The translations under genes and the position numbers were made by a program. From the NCBI RefSeq assembly GCF_014196745.1, contig NZ_JACIEH010000002.1, positions 1-64,000 of the forward strand: a stretch of 64,000 nt of DNA, given 5' to 3'. Position 1 is the stretch's first letter; each line of letters starts with the position of its first letter. This DNA is from Sphingomonas kyeonggiensis (GTDB lineage: Bacteria; Pseudomonadota; Alphaproteobacteria; Sphingomonadales; Sphingomonadaceae). This document shows positions 19,518 to 27,315 of this stretch, piece after piece. The notes beneath the pieces are model-generated. The model saw only the letters and a list, made by a program, of their open reading frames with translations. It ran no database searches and was not told where the DNA came from.

Positions 19518-19870
19518 CCTCTCCCCCTTGCTTCCGGGCCGGTCGTTCTGCCGGCGCCCTGGGTGCAGGTTCGGCGCGGATTGCAGCGCAAGTACGGCGC
19601 CTTCACGGTCGGCTTTGCGTGGGAGGGCATATTCCAATGCGTCGGTAAGGGCGCGGGCCGAAGCCCGCGCCCACCGATGGTGACCGACGGGTGGGAAACC
19701 CGACAGCCCGCTTGGCCACCGAATTGGGTCGATGGCCTTGCTTCCAGGGGCGACGTCATGCCGCCCGAGTCCCTTGATTTGGCGCGGCTATTGGCGCCGG
19801 CGGCGATGTCCTCAAGCGGGTCGTTGCCCATTTTGGCGGAAGTCGGGACGAGTCCCGCTGCGGGATGCGA
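19518..19870. other. Intergenic region with a GC hairpin, no supported gene
   Basis: A 353-bp gap. The only clear structure is a perfect 10-bp hairpin GGGCGCGGGC-CGAA-GCCCGCGCCC (19649-19672) without a T-run, which may be a weak terminator or REP-like element. Nothing else was recognised. Confidence 0.4.
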
Positions 19871-20791
19871 TCAGTCGAAGGGAACCGGCTCCGGACGGCC
19901 GGCGAGATAGGCACGGGCGGGGTCGTGGAGCGGAAAACCATTCACTCCCAGGCGCGCGATCAGCAGCCGGACCGTGCCGAAGCTTCGGGTGCTGGTCTCG
20001 ATCGCTTCGGGGCGGTTGAGCCAGGCTTCGGAGGCGAGCAGCTTCTTGCCGACCCGCTCGACCCGGCCATCCTCGAGCAGGCGGACGAGACGGCGGCGGA
20101 CGGTGGCCTCGGGCAGGCCGAGCGCGCGGGCGACGTTGCTGGTGCGCACCGGCTGGCGCAGGTGCATCGGCGGCACCTTGCGGCCATCGGCATAGTGCCA
20201 GGCGAGCTCGCGATCGGCGTTGAGCAGGCGCGAATTGGCGGCGTAGATCGTCGAGAAGAGGACGAGCTCGAGCCAGTCGGCATGGACGCGGCGATTGGTG
20301 TCGAGCACCGCGAGCATCAGGTCGATCGCGGCCTGGACGCCAGCGGCGTGGTGATAGGGGCGGACGGTGCCGACCTCGGGCATCGGCACGCCGGCGCGGG
20401 CCATGTCCGCCACGAAGCGGACCGCGGCGTCGTGGACCAGGGTGAGGAACTCGGTCAGGTCTGGCGACTGGATCTCGGCATGGTTGGCATGGACGCCGTC
20501 GGCGCCGCGCGCGCACCAGCCGGCATCGACCAGGGCATGGACGTGGCGGCGGACGGTCTCGTACGGGCGCGACAGCGACATGGCGAGCGAATGGGCGGAG
20601 ACGGTGGGCGCGAGCCCCTCGCGCGTGTCGAACGGATAGGTGTCGCGCGCGATCACCGCGAAGATCGTCACCCGATCGAGATCGCCGTCGAACATGCGGA
20701 TCGCGCGGGCAAGCACCGTCGTCTGCAGCTCGGCAAGCAAGCGGGTCATTAGCCGGATCGGCGGGGGATCGAGAGGCAGGCGGATCGACAT
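19871..20791 (-). CDS. Probable transcriptional regulator with two winged-helix segments
   Basis: A 306-residue cytoplasmic protein. Two HTH-like stretches are visible: SAHSLAMSLSRPYETVRRHVHALVDAGW (about 65-95) and TSNVARALGLPEATVRRRLVRLLEDGRV (about 218-248), each followed by a wing-like turn. The segment between is helical and may bind a ligand or form the dimer. It resembles a duplicated MarR/IclR-type winged helix, but I do not recognise a named family. The target is unknown; the divergent exported-protein gene at 20983 is the natural candidate. Confidence 0.6.
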   Translation of the reverse strand: MSIRLPLDPPPIRLMTRLLAELQTTVLARAIRMFDGDLDRVTIFAVIARDTYPFDTREGLAPTVSAHSLAMSLSRPYETVRRHVHALVDAGWCARGADGVHANHAEIQSPDLTEFLTLVHDAAVRFVADMARAGVPMPEVGTVRPYHHAAGVQAAIDLMLAVLDTNRRVHADWLELVLFSTIYAANSRLLNADRELAWHYADGRKVPPMHLRQPVRTSNVARALGLPEATVRRRLVRLLEDGRVERVGKKLLASEAWLNRPEAIETSTRSFGTVRLLIARLGVNGFPLHDPARAYLAGRPEPVPFD

Positions 20792-20982
20792 GCTCTGCGA
20801 CGACCTTCGCCGCTGCGGGCGCGGACAGCTAGTCCGGGGAAACCCTGATTCGCCATTTTGAGTACCAGAAAATGTCTGATTCCCTAGGGAAAAGCGTCTT
20901 CCCTGCCTCGATTGCTAACCATGTTTTCCCGCGCTTGCGGTGACGGGCGGGGCGGTGGAGTATCCCGGGCGAGGAGACGGGA

Positions 20983-22041
20983 ATGGGGTTGAGGCACATT
21001 GTCGCGGGCGTGGTGATGGCGCTGGGGGTGGCGGTGGTACCGGCCAACGCACAGGGTTTGGTGCCTGCCGCGCCCCCCGTAGCGCCGGTGCCGCCCGAGC
21101 GGCCGGCGTGCCGCGAAGTGGCGGACCTGCCCTTCCTGACGATCGACCCCGACAGCGCCGCGCGGCTGGGAGCGATCGGGCTGAGCCGGGCGGCGATCTT
21201 CGCCCAGATGCACGAGACGTCGATCCCCGAGACGATGGGCTGCTGGGCGATGCCGGTGGGCAATTTCGACAGCCAGCTGGTCTCGGTCGGCATGTCGCAG
21301 TGGAATTTCGGGACGGGCAGCCTGCAACCGCTGTTGAAGGCGTGGAAGAAGGCGCGGCGCGGCCGGTTCGGGCGCGAGCGGCGGGCGCTGATGCCGGCCT
21401 ATGGCAAGACGATCTTCTCGCGCGACTGCCTGGCGGTGCCGGTGAAGGACAAATGCCGCGAGAAGATCCTCGCGGCGCACGGCGCGGACGGGAAGCTCAA
21501 CCCGGTGATCCGGGGCGAGTTCAACGCGCTGTTCGAGAGCGATGCGATGCTGCAGGTGCAGCTGGACACCTATCTGGTGCTGCTCGAGGCGGTGCGGCAG
21601 GACCTGCTGCGCGTGTTCCCCGAAGGACCGATCACGCTGCGGAAAGTGCGCTGGGCGGTCGACACCAAGGTGCAGCAGGGCGGCTTCCCGCTCGACGAGG
21701 ACCTGGCGCGGCTGCGGCGCAAGCTCGCCGCCATGTCCGAGGGCGAGCGGTGGGAGCGGCTCGGGGCGATCTTCGCCTGGTACGGCGCGCTGTCGCGCTC
21801 GATCGACCAGGACGGGGTGCAGCGCGACTGGGCGTGGAACATGGATCGCTGGCGATGCCTGCTCGACACGCGGCGGATCGATCCGGAGCAGTACGAGATG
21901 CTCCATTTGACCTTCCTCAGGAGCCGCACCGCGATCGGCAATTCGGGGCGCTGGCAGGCGCTGACCTTCGAACGGCGGGCCAAGATCATCCTTGGGGTGG
22001 GCAGCGTCTCCGGCAAGACGGACGGAGAATGTTTGCGCTGA
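20983..22041 (+). CDS. Exported protein, possible lysozyme/chitosanase-like fold
   Basis: A 352-residue protein with a clear signal peptide (cleavage after VVPANA) and a Pro-rich spacer. The region ETMGCWAMPVGNFDSQLVSV followed by GMSQWNFGTGSLQPLLK recalls secreted peptidoglycan- or chitosan-cleaving proteins that have NFDGQGxSxGxLQWN at the same place, but I rely on memory for this. Several Cys (CREV, GCWAM, RDCLA, DKCRE, RWRCLL) suggest disulfides in the periplasm. ATG 20983 follows a GGAGACGGGA Shine-Dalgarno. Function not established. Confidence 0.5.
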   Translation: MGLRHIVAGVVMALGVAVVPANAQGLVPAAPPVAPVPPERPACREVADLPFLTIDPDSAARLGAIGLSRAAIFAQMHETSIPETMGCWAMPVGNFDSQLVSVGMSQWNFGTGSLQPLLKAWKKARRGRFGRERRALMPAYGKTIFSRDCLAVPVKDKCREKILAAHGADGKLNPVIRGEFNALFESDAMLQVQLDTYLVLLEAVRQDLLRVFPEGPITLRKVRWAVDTKVQQGGFPLDEDLARLRRKLAAMSEGERWERLGAIFAWYGALSRSIDQDGVQRDWAWNMDRWRCLLDTRRIDPEQYEMLHLTFLRSRTAIGNSGRWQALTFERRAKIILGVGSVSGKTDGECLR

Positions 22042-22105
22042 CCCCTTGGAACCGGCGGCTTCGACGACCATTACGTCACGGGAACATTTATCCGGAGTGC
22101 GGGCA

Positions 22106-22630
22106 ATGCGCGGTTTGCTGATTGTGGCGAGTATGTTGGCGGTAGCGGGTTGTGCGAAGCCCGAGAAGAATGCGCGCTACATGGCCGGCCATTTCCGCGC
22201 CCAGGCCGACCTGAAGATGGCCGACGGCACCGATGTCGGCAAGGCGATCGCCGAGGAAGTGGACGGCACGATCCGGGTGATGGTGGAAGTGCACGGCATG
22301 ACCAAGGGCGTGCACGGCACCCATGTCCACACCGTCGGCAAGTGCGAGGGCCCGGACTTCGCGAGCGCCGGCGGCCACTGGAACCCGACCGCGCACCAGC
22401 ATGGCAAGGACAATCCCGCCGGCCCGCACGCCGGCGACATGCCCAACCTGTCGGTGGGCGAGGATGGCCGAGACCGCACGATCTTCGTGCTGCCGGGCGG
22501 CACCTATGAAGGGCTGATGGACCAGGACGGCGCCGCGCTGGTCGTCCATGCTAATGCCGATGACTACAAGACCGATCCTTCGGGCAATTCGGGCGGGCGC
22601 ATCGCCTGCGGCGTCTTCCACGCGATGTAA
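22106..22630 (+). CDS. sodC: Cu/Zn superoxide dismutase lipoprotein
   Basis: A 174-residue periplasmic superoxide dismutase. The lipobox VAGC (Cys about 16) marks a lipoprotein. Copper and zinc ligands are seen in GTHVHTVGKCEG, AGGHWNPTAHQHG, AGDMPNL and VVHANADDY, with the disulfide partners in KCEG and IACGVFH. It protects the envelope from superoxide. ATG 22106 begins the lipoprotein signal. The next gene starts 21 bases after the stop. Confidence 0.95.
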   Translation: MRGLLIVASMLAVAGCAKPEKNARYMAGHFRAQADLKMADGTDVGKAIAEEVDGTIRVMVEVHGMTKGVHGTHVHTVGKCEGPDFASAGGHWNPTAHQHGKDNPAGPHAGDMPNLSVGEDGRDRTIFVLPGGTYEGLMDQDGAALVVHANADDYKTDPSGNSGGRIACGVFHAM

Positions 22631-22651
22631 TTGCCGGATCGGGGTGGGGAA

Positions 22652-23110
22652 GTGACGTCGGTCCTGTTTGTGTGCCTGGGCAATATCTGCCGTTCGCCGC
22701 TCGCCGAAGGTGCGCTGCGGGCGGCGGCGGCGCATGCCGGGATCGAGGTGGAAGTGGATTCCGCCGGGACCGGCGGCTGGCATGCCGGCGACCCGCCCGA
22801 CCGCCGGGCGCAGGCGGCGGCGCGGCGCCACGGCACCGACATTTCGGGCCTGCGCGCCCGGCAGGTGCGGCCCGAGGATTTTCGGCGCTTCGATTTCGTG
22901 TTCGCGCTCGACCGGCAGAATCTGCGCGACCTCCAGGCGATCGCGCCGGCGGATGCGAGCGCCGAGCTCGGGTTGCTGATGGACCTGGTGCCGGGGCGCG
23001 AGGGCAGCTCGGTCGCCGATCCCTATTATGGCGAGGACCGGGATTTCGACGTGACCTGGGCCGATGTGCACGCTGCGGCCGACGCGCTGGTGGCGCGGTT
23101 CGGGCGGTAA
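22652..23110 (+). CDS. Low-molecular-weight protein-tyrosine phosphatase
   Basis: A 152-residue cytoplasmic phosphatase. The P-loop is CLGNICRS near the N-terminus, and the general-acid Asp is in ADPYYGE near residue 130. Bacterial members reverse tyrosine phosphorylation or, in arsenate reductases, act on arsenate; the DPYYG motif favours the phosphatase. GTG 22652 is preferred to TTG 22631 because GGGGTGGGGA lies just upstream and the P-loop then falls at the usual distance. Probably co-transcribed with sodC. Confidence 0.93.
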   Translation: MTSVLFVCLGNICRSPLAEGALRAAAAHAGIEVEVDSAGTGGWHAGDPPDRRAQAAARRHGTDISGLRARQVRPEDFRRFDFVFALDRQNLRDLQAIAPADASAELGLLMDLVPGREGSSVADPYYGEDRDFDVTWADVHAAADALVARFGR

Positions 23111-23141
23111 GTCGGGTCAGCCCGGAACGCTTTCCGCAGCC

Positions 23142-23228
23142 CATCCCGGCATCCGGGCGAAAGCCGGGATCTCGTGTGGCTCTTTCCCTGCGTCTTCGCC
23201 TGAGATCCCGGCTTTCGCGGGCATGACG
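23142..23228. repeat. REP-pair element, divergent copy in inverse orientation
   Basis: Two inverted GATCCCGGCTTTCG/CGAAAGCCGGGATC units face each other across a 27-bp spacer (GTGTGGCTCTTTCCCTGCG...). It is the reverse complement of the elements at 29639 and 61211, with several substitutions. Confidence 0.85.
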
Positions 23229-23370
23229 ATTGGGGCTGCGGCGGGCATTCCTGCCGCGCCCGCTTGACTTGCGCTGCGAAGGCACGAATTGCAGGTGCAT
23301 GGGGGCGGCGATCCCCCCATGAGGCGTCAGCCAAAGTATCGCGTCCAACTCCAGAAGCGGACGCATTTCC

Positions 23371-24690
23371 ATGCATTTCCCCCGATATCTGCTTGCTCTG
23401 ACCCTGTGGCCGGCAACCGCGCCTGCGCAGGACCTCGACGTTTCCGGCACGGTCCGGGTTCGCTACGAGGCGATCGCGAACCAGCCACGCGCCGGCTTCA
23501 ACCGCGACGACGAGCTGGTCAATCTGCGCACCACCCTGCTCGCCAGATACGATAGCGGGCCGATCCTCGTCGCGGCCGAGATCTGGGACAGCCGGGTGTA
23601 TGGCGGCGACGCGGGCACGCCGGTGACGACCGGGGAATCGAATGCGCTCGAGCTGGTGCAGGCCTATGCCTCTGGCGAGATATCCCTGGGAGGGGGTGCC
23701 AAGGCCGTGCTTCGCGGGGGGCGCTTCATGCTGAACATCGGCTCTCGCCGGCTGGTCGCGGCCGACGACTACCGCAACACCACCAATGGCTATACCGGCC
23801 TCCATGCCGAGATCGCCACCAGGCGGGGCGTGACGGCGAGCCTGATCTACGTCCTGCCGCAACAGCGCCGTCCCGACGATCTGCTGTCGCTGCGGAACAA
23901 CGCAGTTGCGCTGGATCGGGAGGGATTCGATCTGGTGCTGTGGGGCGGCACGGCGGCGAAGGCCCATGCCCTGGGGCCCCTGATGCTGGAGGGCAGCTTC
24001 TATCATCTGGGCGAGCGGGACAGGCCGGGAAGACCCACGCGCGACCGCTCGCTGAATACCTATGGCGGGCGGGTGCTGCGTGATCCTGCGCCGGGCAAGG
24101 CGGATGTCGAGGTCGAGGCCTATTATCAGTCGGGAAGGGCCAGCACCTCGACCGCGGGAAATGCGATGCCGATCCCGGTGTCCGCATGGTTCGTCCATGG
24201 CGATGCGGGATACACGTTCCGCGGCGGCTGGAGGCCGCGACTGTCCGTCGAATATGACCGCGCCAGCGGCGATCGCCCCGGCAACCGATATGGCCGCTTC
24301 GACACGCTGTTCGGGATGCGCCGCGCCGACCTGGCGCCCTCGGGTCTCTACAATGCCGTTGGCCGCGCCAACATCTCGGCTGTGGGCATGCGCGCGGAAG
24401 TGACGCCGTCGAAGCGGCTCGACGGTCTTGTCAGCTATCATGCGCTATGGCTGGCCGAGCGGACGGACAGCTTCTCGACGACGGGCGTCCGCGATGCGAC
24501 CGGCCGGTCCGGGGACTTCGCGGGACATCAATGGGATGCGAGACTGCGCTGGTGGGTCCGGCCCGCGGCGTTGCGTTTCGAAGCGAATGCGGTGGTGCTT
24601 TCGAAGGGGCGGTTCCTGGAGCGGGCGCCCAATGCCAATGGCGGCGGCACCACCCTCTACGGCTCGCTGAACCTGACCGCGAATTTCTAG
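23371..24690 (+). CDS. Alginate-export-family outer-membrane protein
   Basis: A 439-residue protein with a signal peptide (cleaved after PATAPAQ) and a beta-barrel ending in the terminal Phe (LTANF). The region GRFDTLFGMRRADLAPSGLYNAVGRANI is typical of the Alginate_exp domain (AlgE-like). Members act as outer-membrane channels for anionic polysaccharide or other solutes; no alginate genes are nearby, so the cargo is open. The arginine-rich, tyrosine-rich strands (DVSGTVRVRYEAIANQPRAG) fit this family. Confidence 0.82.
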   Translation: MHFPRYLLALTLWPATAPAQDLDVSGTVRVRYEAIANQPRAGFNRDDELVNLRTTLLARYDSGPILVAAEIWDSRVYGGDAGTPVTTGESNALELVQAYASGEISLGGGAKAVLRGGRFMLNIGSRRLVAADDYRNTTNGYTGLHAEIATRRGVTASLIYVLPQQRRPDDLLSLRNNAVALDREGFDLVLWGGTAAKAHALGPLMLEGSFYHLGERDRPGRPTRDRSLNTYGGRVLRDPAPGKADVEVEAYYQSGRASTSTAGNAMPIPVSAWFVHGDAGYTFRGGWRPRLSVEYDRASGDRPGNRYGRFDTLFGMRRADLAPSGLYNAVGRANISAVGMRAEVTPSKRLDGLVSYHALWLAERTDSFSTTGVRDATGRSGDFAGHQWDARLRWWVRPAALRFEANAVVLSKGRFLERAPNANGGGTTLYGSLNLTANF

Positions 24691-24814
24691 GCTTGCAAGG
24701 CGAGGGGATGCTCGTGATGGGGCGCGATGCGGCCCATTCGCTCGCGTTGAGCGGGTTGAGCGGAGGGCCGTTCGTTCGCCGCGCCAGCCGGCGCGACGGT
24801 ACCGGGGAGTTCGC

Positions 24815-25642
24815 ATGCTGTTGGTTCTGAGTGCCCTTCTGCTCCAGCCGAGCCCCGCAGCGGACCCGCAGGAGATCGTCGTGACGGCGGCGCCCGCCGA
24901 CAAGGTGGAGCGGGTGCGGCGGTTCGTCGAGCGGGTGGCGCCGGCGATGCCGATGGACCGGCCGGTGGCGCGCTTCACCGATCCGGTCTGCGTCGGCAGC
25001 GCGGGGCTTCCTGCGGATGCCGGCCAGACGGTGATCGACGGGGTGAGCGAGATCGCCCTGTCGGTCGGGCTGCGCATCGGCGCGCCGGGCTGCGCACCCA
25101 ATGTGCTGGTGCTGTTCGTCGAGGACGGCCGGGCGGCGGTGCGCAAGCTGGCGCGGGGCGGCTCGTCGGGGCTCAAGGGCCTGTCGCTGGCCGATGTCGA
25201 CCGCATCCTCGAGGAACAGGGGCCGGCGCGCGCCTGGGGGCAGATCGAGACGCGCAGCCGGGACGGCGAGAGCGCGAGCCGGGCGCCCAACGAGCCGCCG
25301 GTGATGAACGTCGCCACGTCGAGCCGGCTCTCGTCCCCGGTGCGCCGGGACATATTGCGCGCGACGATCGTGATCGACCGCGATGCCGTGGCGAACCGCG
25401 ACCTGCATCTGGTCGCCGCCTATGCCGCGATGCGGGGGCTCAGTGGTGCGCGGCCGGCGGCGGGCGCCGAAGCGGGCTCGATCCTCGGCCTGTTCGGGCC
25501 GGGCGGCGACGCGGAGCATCGCGCCGGGCTGAGCGCGCTCGACCGCAGCTATCTCGAGGGCCTCTATGCCGGGCGCGGCGACCTGCCCTGGGCGATGAAG
25601 AAGCAGGGCATCGTCGCCCATATGGTCGATGCCAGGCCCTGA
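24815..25642 (+). CDS. Exported conserved hypothetical protein
   Basis: A 275-residue protein with a short signal (MLLVLSALLLQPSPAA). A helical segment (VERVRRFVERVAPAMP) is followed by VARFTDPVCVGSAGLP and, after a Cys (PGCAPNVLVLFVEDG), a second compact part ending ALDRSYLEGLYAGRGDLPWAMKKQGIVAHM. The two Cys probably bridge in the periplasm. I do not recognise a named domain. GGGGAG lies upstream of the ATG. It follows the alginate-export gene by 124 bp and may be read with it. Confidence 0.7.
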   Translation: MLLVLSALLLQPSPAADPQEIVVTAAPADKVERVRRFVERVAPAMPMDRPVARFTDPVCVGSAGLPADAGQTVIDGVSEIALSVGLRIGAPGCAPNVLVLFVEDGRAAVRKLARGGSSGLKGLSLADVDRILEEQGPARAWGQIETRSRDGESASRAPNEPPVMNVATSSRLSSPVRRDILRATIVIDRDAVANRDLHLVAAYAAMRGLSGARPAAGAEAGSILGLFGPGGDAEHRAGLSALDRSYLEGLYAGRGDLPWAMKKQGIVAHMVDARP

Positions 25643-25696
25643 TCACCCACCGCGGAACGCATTGCCGCCAGCGATGGAAAATGGATAGATTCGGGC

Positions 25697-26203
25697 ATGA
25701 TCCATGCCCTTCTCCTCGCCGCTTCGATTTCGACCTGCGTCATCGAGAATGCCCGCTACGAACTGCGCGGCGCACCGGGGGTGACGGCCAGCTTCGAGCC
25801 GGTTCGGAGCACGGTAGACTGGCCCGCCGGGCTGGCGCTCCGCGTCAGCGTCGCCAAGTCCGGCAGATCCTATTGGTTCCTGCCATGGCAGGGCGGCACG
25901 GATGGAAGAACCAATCTGGCCTGGGTTCGTGAGGCGGGTTCGCCGATCCAGATTCAGTCGGTGCGACGCGACATGGAATTCTTCGCGACCGACGCAGCGT
26001 ACAACCTGTCACCCGGGACTCCCAGGGCGGGCGGTCCCGCGCCGACGCATCTGCTGCTGCCCGACCTTCCGGACCTTGCCTGGCATTCGACGACCGATAG
26101 CAACCGCGATGGCCTTCCGCGCGCGTTCTTCGACCTGCGGGGCTGCAGCGGGCACGGCAAAGCGCGCTACGTGCCGCGGATCGATTTCCCGCCCGTTCCC
26201 TGA
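25697..26203 (+). CDS. Small exported hypothetical protein
   Basis: A 168-residue open frame with a short hydrophobic start (MIHALLLAASIST). It contains SYWFLPWQGGTDGRTNLAWV and two Cys (ISTCVIEN, LRGCSGHGK). No family recognised. Its last 195 bp overlap the end of the convergent DUF2306 frame; codon usage and the secreted-protein look favour this as a real gene and suggest that the opposing frame is the extended one. Confidence 0.6.
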   Translation: MIHALLLAASISTCVIENARYELRGAPGVTASFEPVRSTVDWPAGLALRVSVAKSGRSYWFLPWQGGTDGRTNLAWVREAGSPIQIQSVRRDMEFFATDAAYNLSPGTPRAGGPAPTHLLLPDLPDLAWHSTTDSNRDGLPRAFFDLRGCSGHGKARYVPRIDFPPVP

Positions 26204-27082
26204 TCCGTCCCGCGCTGCCCCGCGGTCCCGCCAGCCGCCCAGCGCCTCCAGTCCGCTCGCCATGCCCGGGAGCCACATCTTCGTGGCGAACTGCCAGGTG
26301 GCGAGCAGGATGAAGGCGCTCGCACCGAGCAGCGCCACCACCGCGCCGATGCGCAGCGCCGGGGCAGCGTCGTCGCGGCGGGCGCGGATGAAGGCTTCGG
26401 CGACGGCGAGGTTGGGCAGGTAGAAGGCGAAGTCCATCACCATGTCGAAAGCGCCGCGAAAGTCCGGGGTGTGGCCCTGCTGGCCGAACAGCAGGAACCA
26501 GAAGCCATATTCCATCCGGTAGAGCCAGGAGCCGATCGCCAGTGCGAACAGGCGGATCGCCCAGGCGCGGTGGACCTCGATCCGGCGCGCGCGGGCATTG
26601 GTGAAGGCGAGGGTGGCGCAAAGCACCATCAGCGCGCCGTACAGCCCGAAGCCGATGTCCATCGCCGGGCCGCCCACCGTGCCCTTGGCCAGGATGAAGC
26701 CGAGCCCGCCCAGACCGGCGATCGCGGCGGCGAGGACGTAGAGCCGGCCGAGCCAGCGGTGGAGCGGCGGGATGCGATTGCGGATCGCCGCGATCAGCTG
26801 GACCGGGCCGAGCAGCAGCAGGATGCCGCCGGTGACGAAATGCGCCCCGATCGCGATCGTGGCGAAGGGCGTGGCGGCTTCGTGCAGGCGGGGCAGGCTC
26901 TCGTTCCAGCGGTCCGGAGAACCGCCGGCCAGCGTGCCGCCATAGAAGGCCAGGATATAGGCGCCGAACAGGCCGGCGCTCAGCCAGCTCGCCGCGACGA
27001 GCAGGATCGCCGACCAGCGCAGCGCCGCCTCGAGCGTGCCGCCTGGTGTCCGTTCCGGAATGGCATCCGCCAGTGTCGCCAC
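26009..27082 (-). CDS. DUF2306-type multipass membrane protein
   Basis: A 357-residue frame whose first 270 residues form about eight transmembrane helices. A conserved His in ATIAIGAHFVTGGILLLLGPVQ, RIPPLHRWLGRLYVLAA and HRAWAIRLFALAIGSWLYRMEYG are typical of DUF2306/YoaK-like membrane proteins of unknown role. GTG 27082 is chosen because AAGGAGGGAGG lies just upstream. After residue about 270 the sequence is Arg/Ala-rich and lies antisense to the 25697 gene, so the normal stop seems to have been lost and the true protein may be shorter. Confidence 0.75.
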   Translation of the reverse strand: MATLADAIPERTPGGTLEAALRWSAILLVAASWLSAGLFGAYILAFYGGTLAGGSPDRWNESLPRLHEAATPFATIAIGAHFVTGGILLLLGPVQLIAAIRNRIPPLHRWLGRLYVLAAAIAGLGGLGFILAKGTVGGPAMDIGFGLYGALMVLCATLAFTNARARRIEVHRAWAIRLFALAIGSWLYRMEYGFWFLLFGQQGHTPDFRGAFDMVMDFAFYLPNLAVAEAFIRARRDDAAPALRIGAVVALLGASAFILLATWQFATKMWLPGMASGLEALGGWRDRGAARDGSGNGREIDPRHVARFAVPAAAPQVEERARKAIAVAIGRRMPGKVRKVGQQQMRRRGTARPGSPG

Positions 27083-27315
27083 GCTGCGCCTCCCTCCTTG
27101 CCTCTGCCTGGGGAGTATAGGGCAGGGGCGGCGGGTGCGGACACTGTAATTGGTGCTAGCGGACGCTCCGGTTCGGAAATACCTATCCCCGAGGGACCGG
27201 CGACCCTTGCTCCACATCGGCGCAAACCCTTGCCATCGCCGCCATTCCCGCGTCTTTTCCTGCTTGGCTTTCGCTGTATAAACCATCGCACGGGCGGGGG
27301 CCTGAGGGACGCATA

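Noticed and set aside
22080..22105. GGAAC before sodC as an EcfG promoter
   Set aside because: No CGTT at 16-17 bases, and too close to the start codon.
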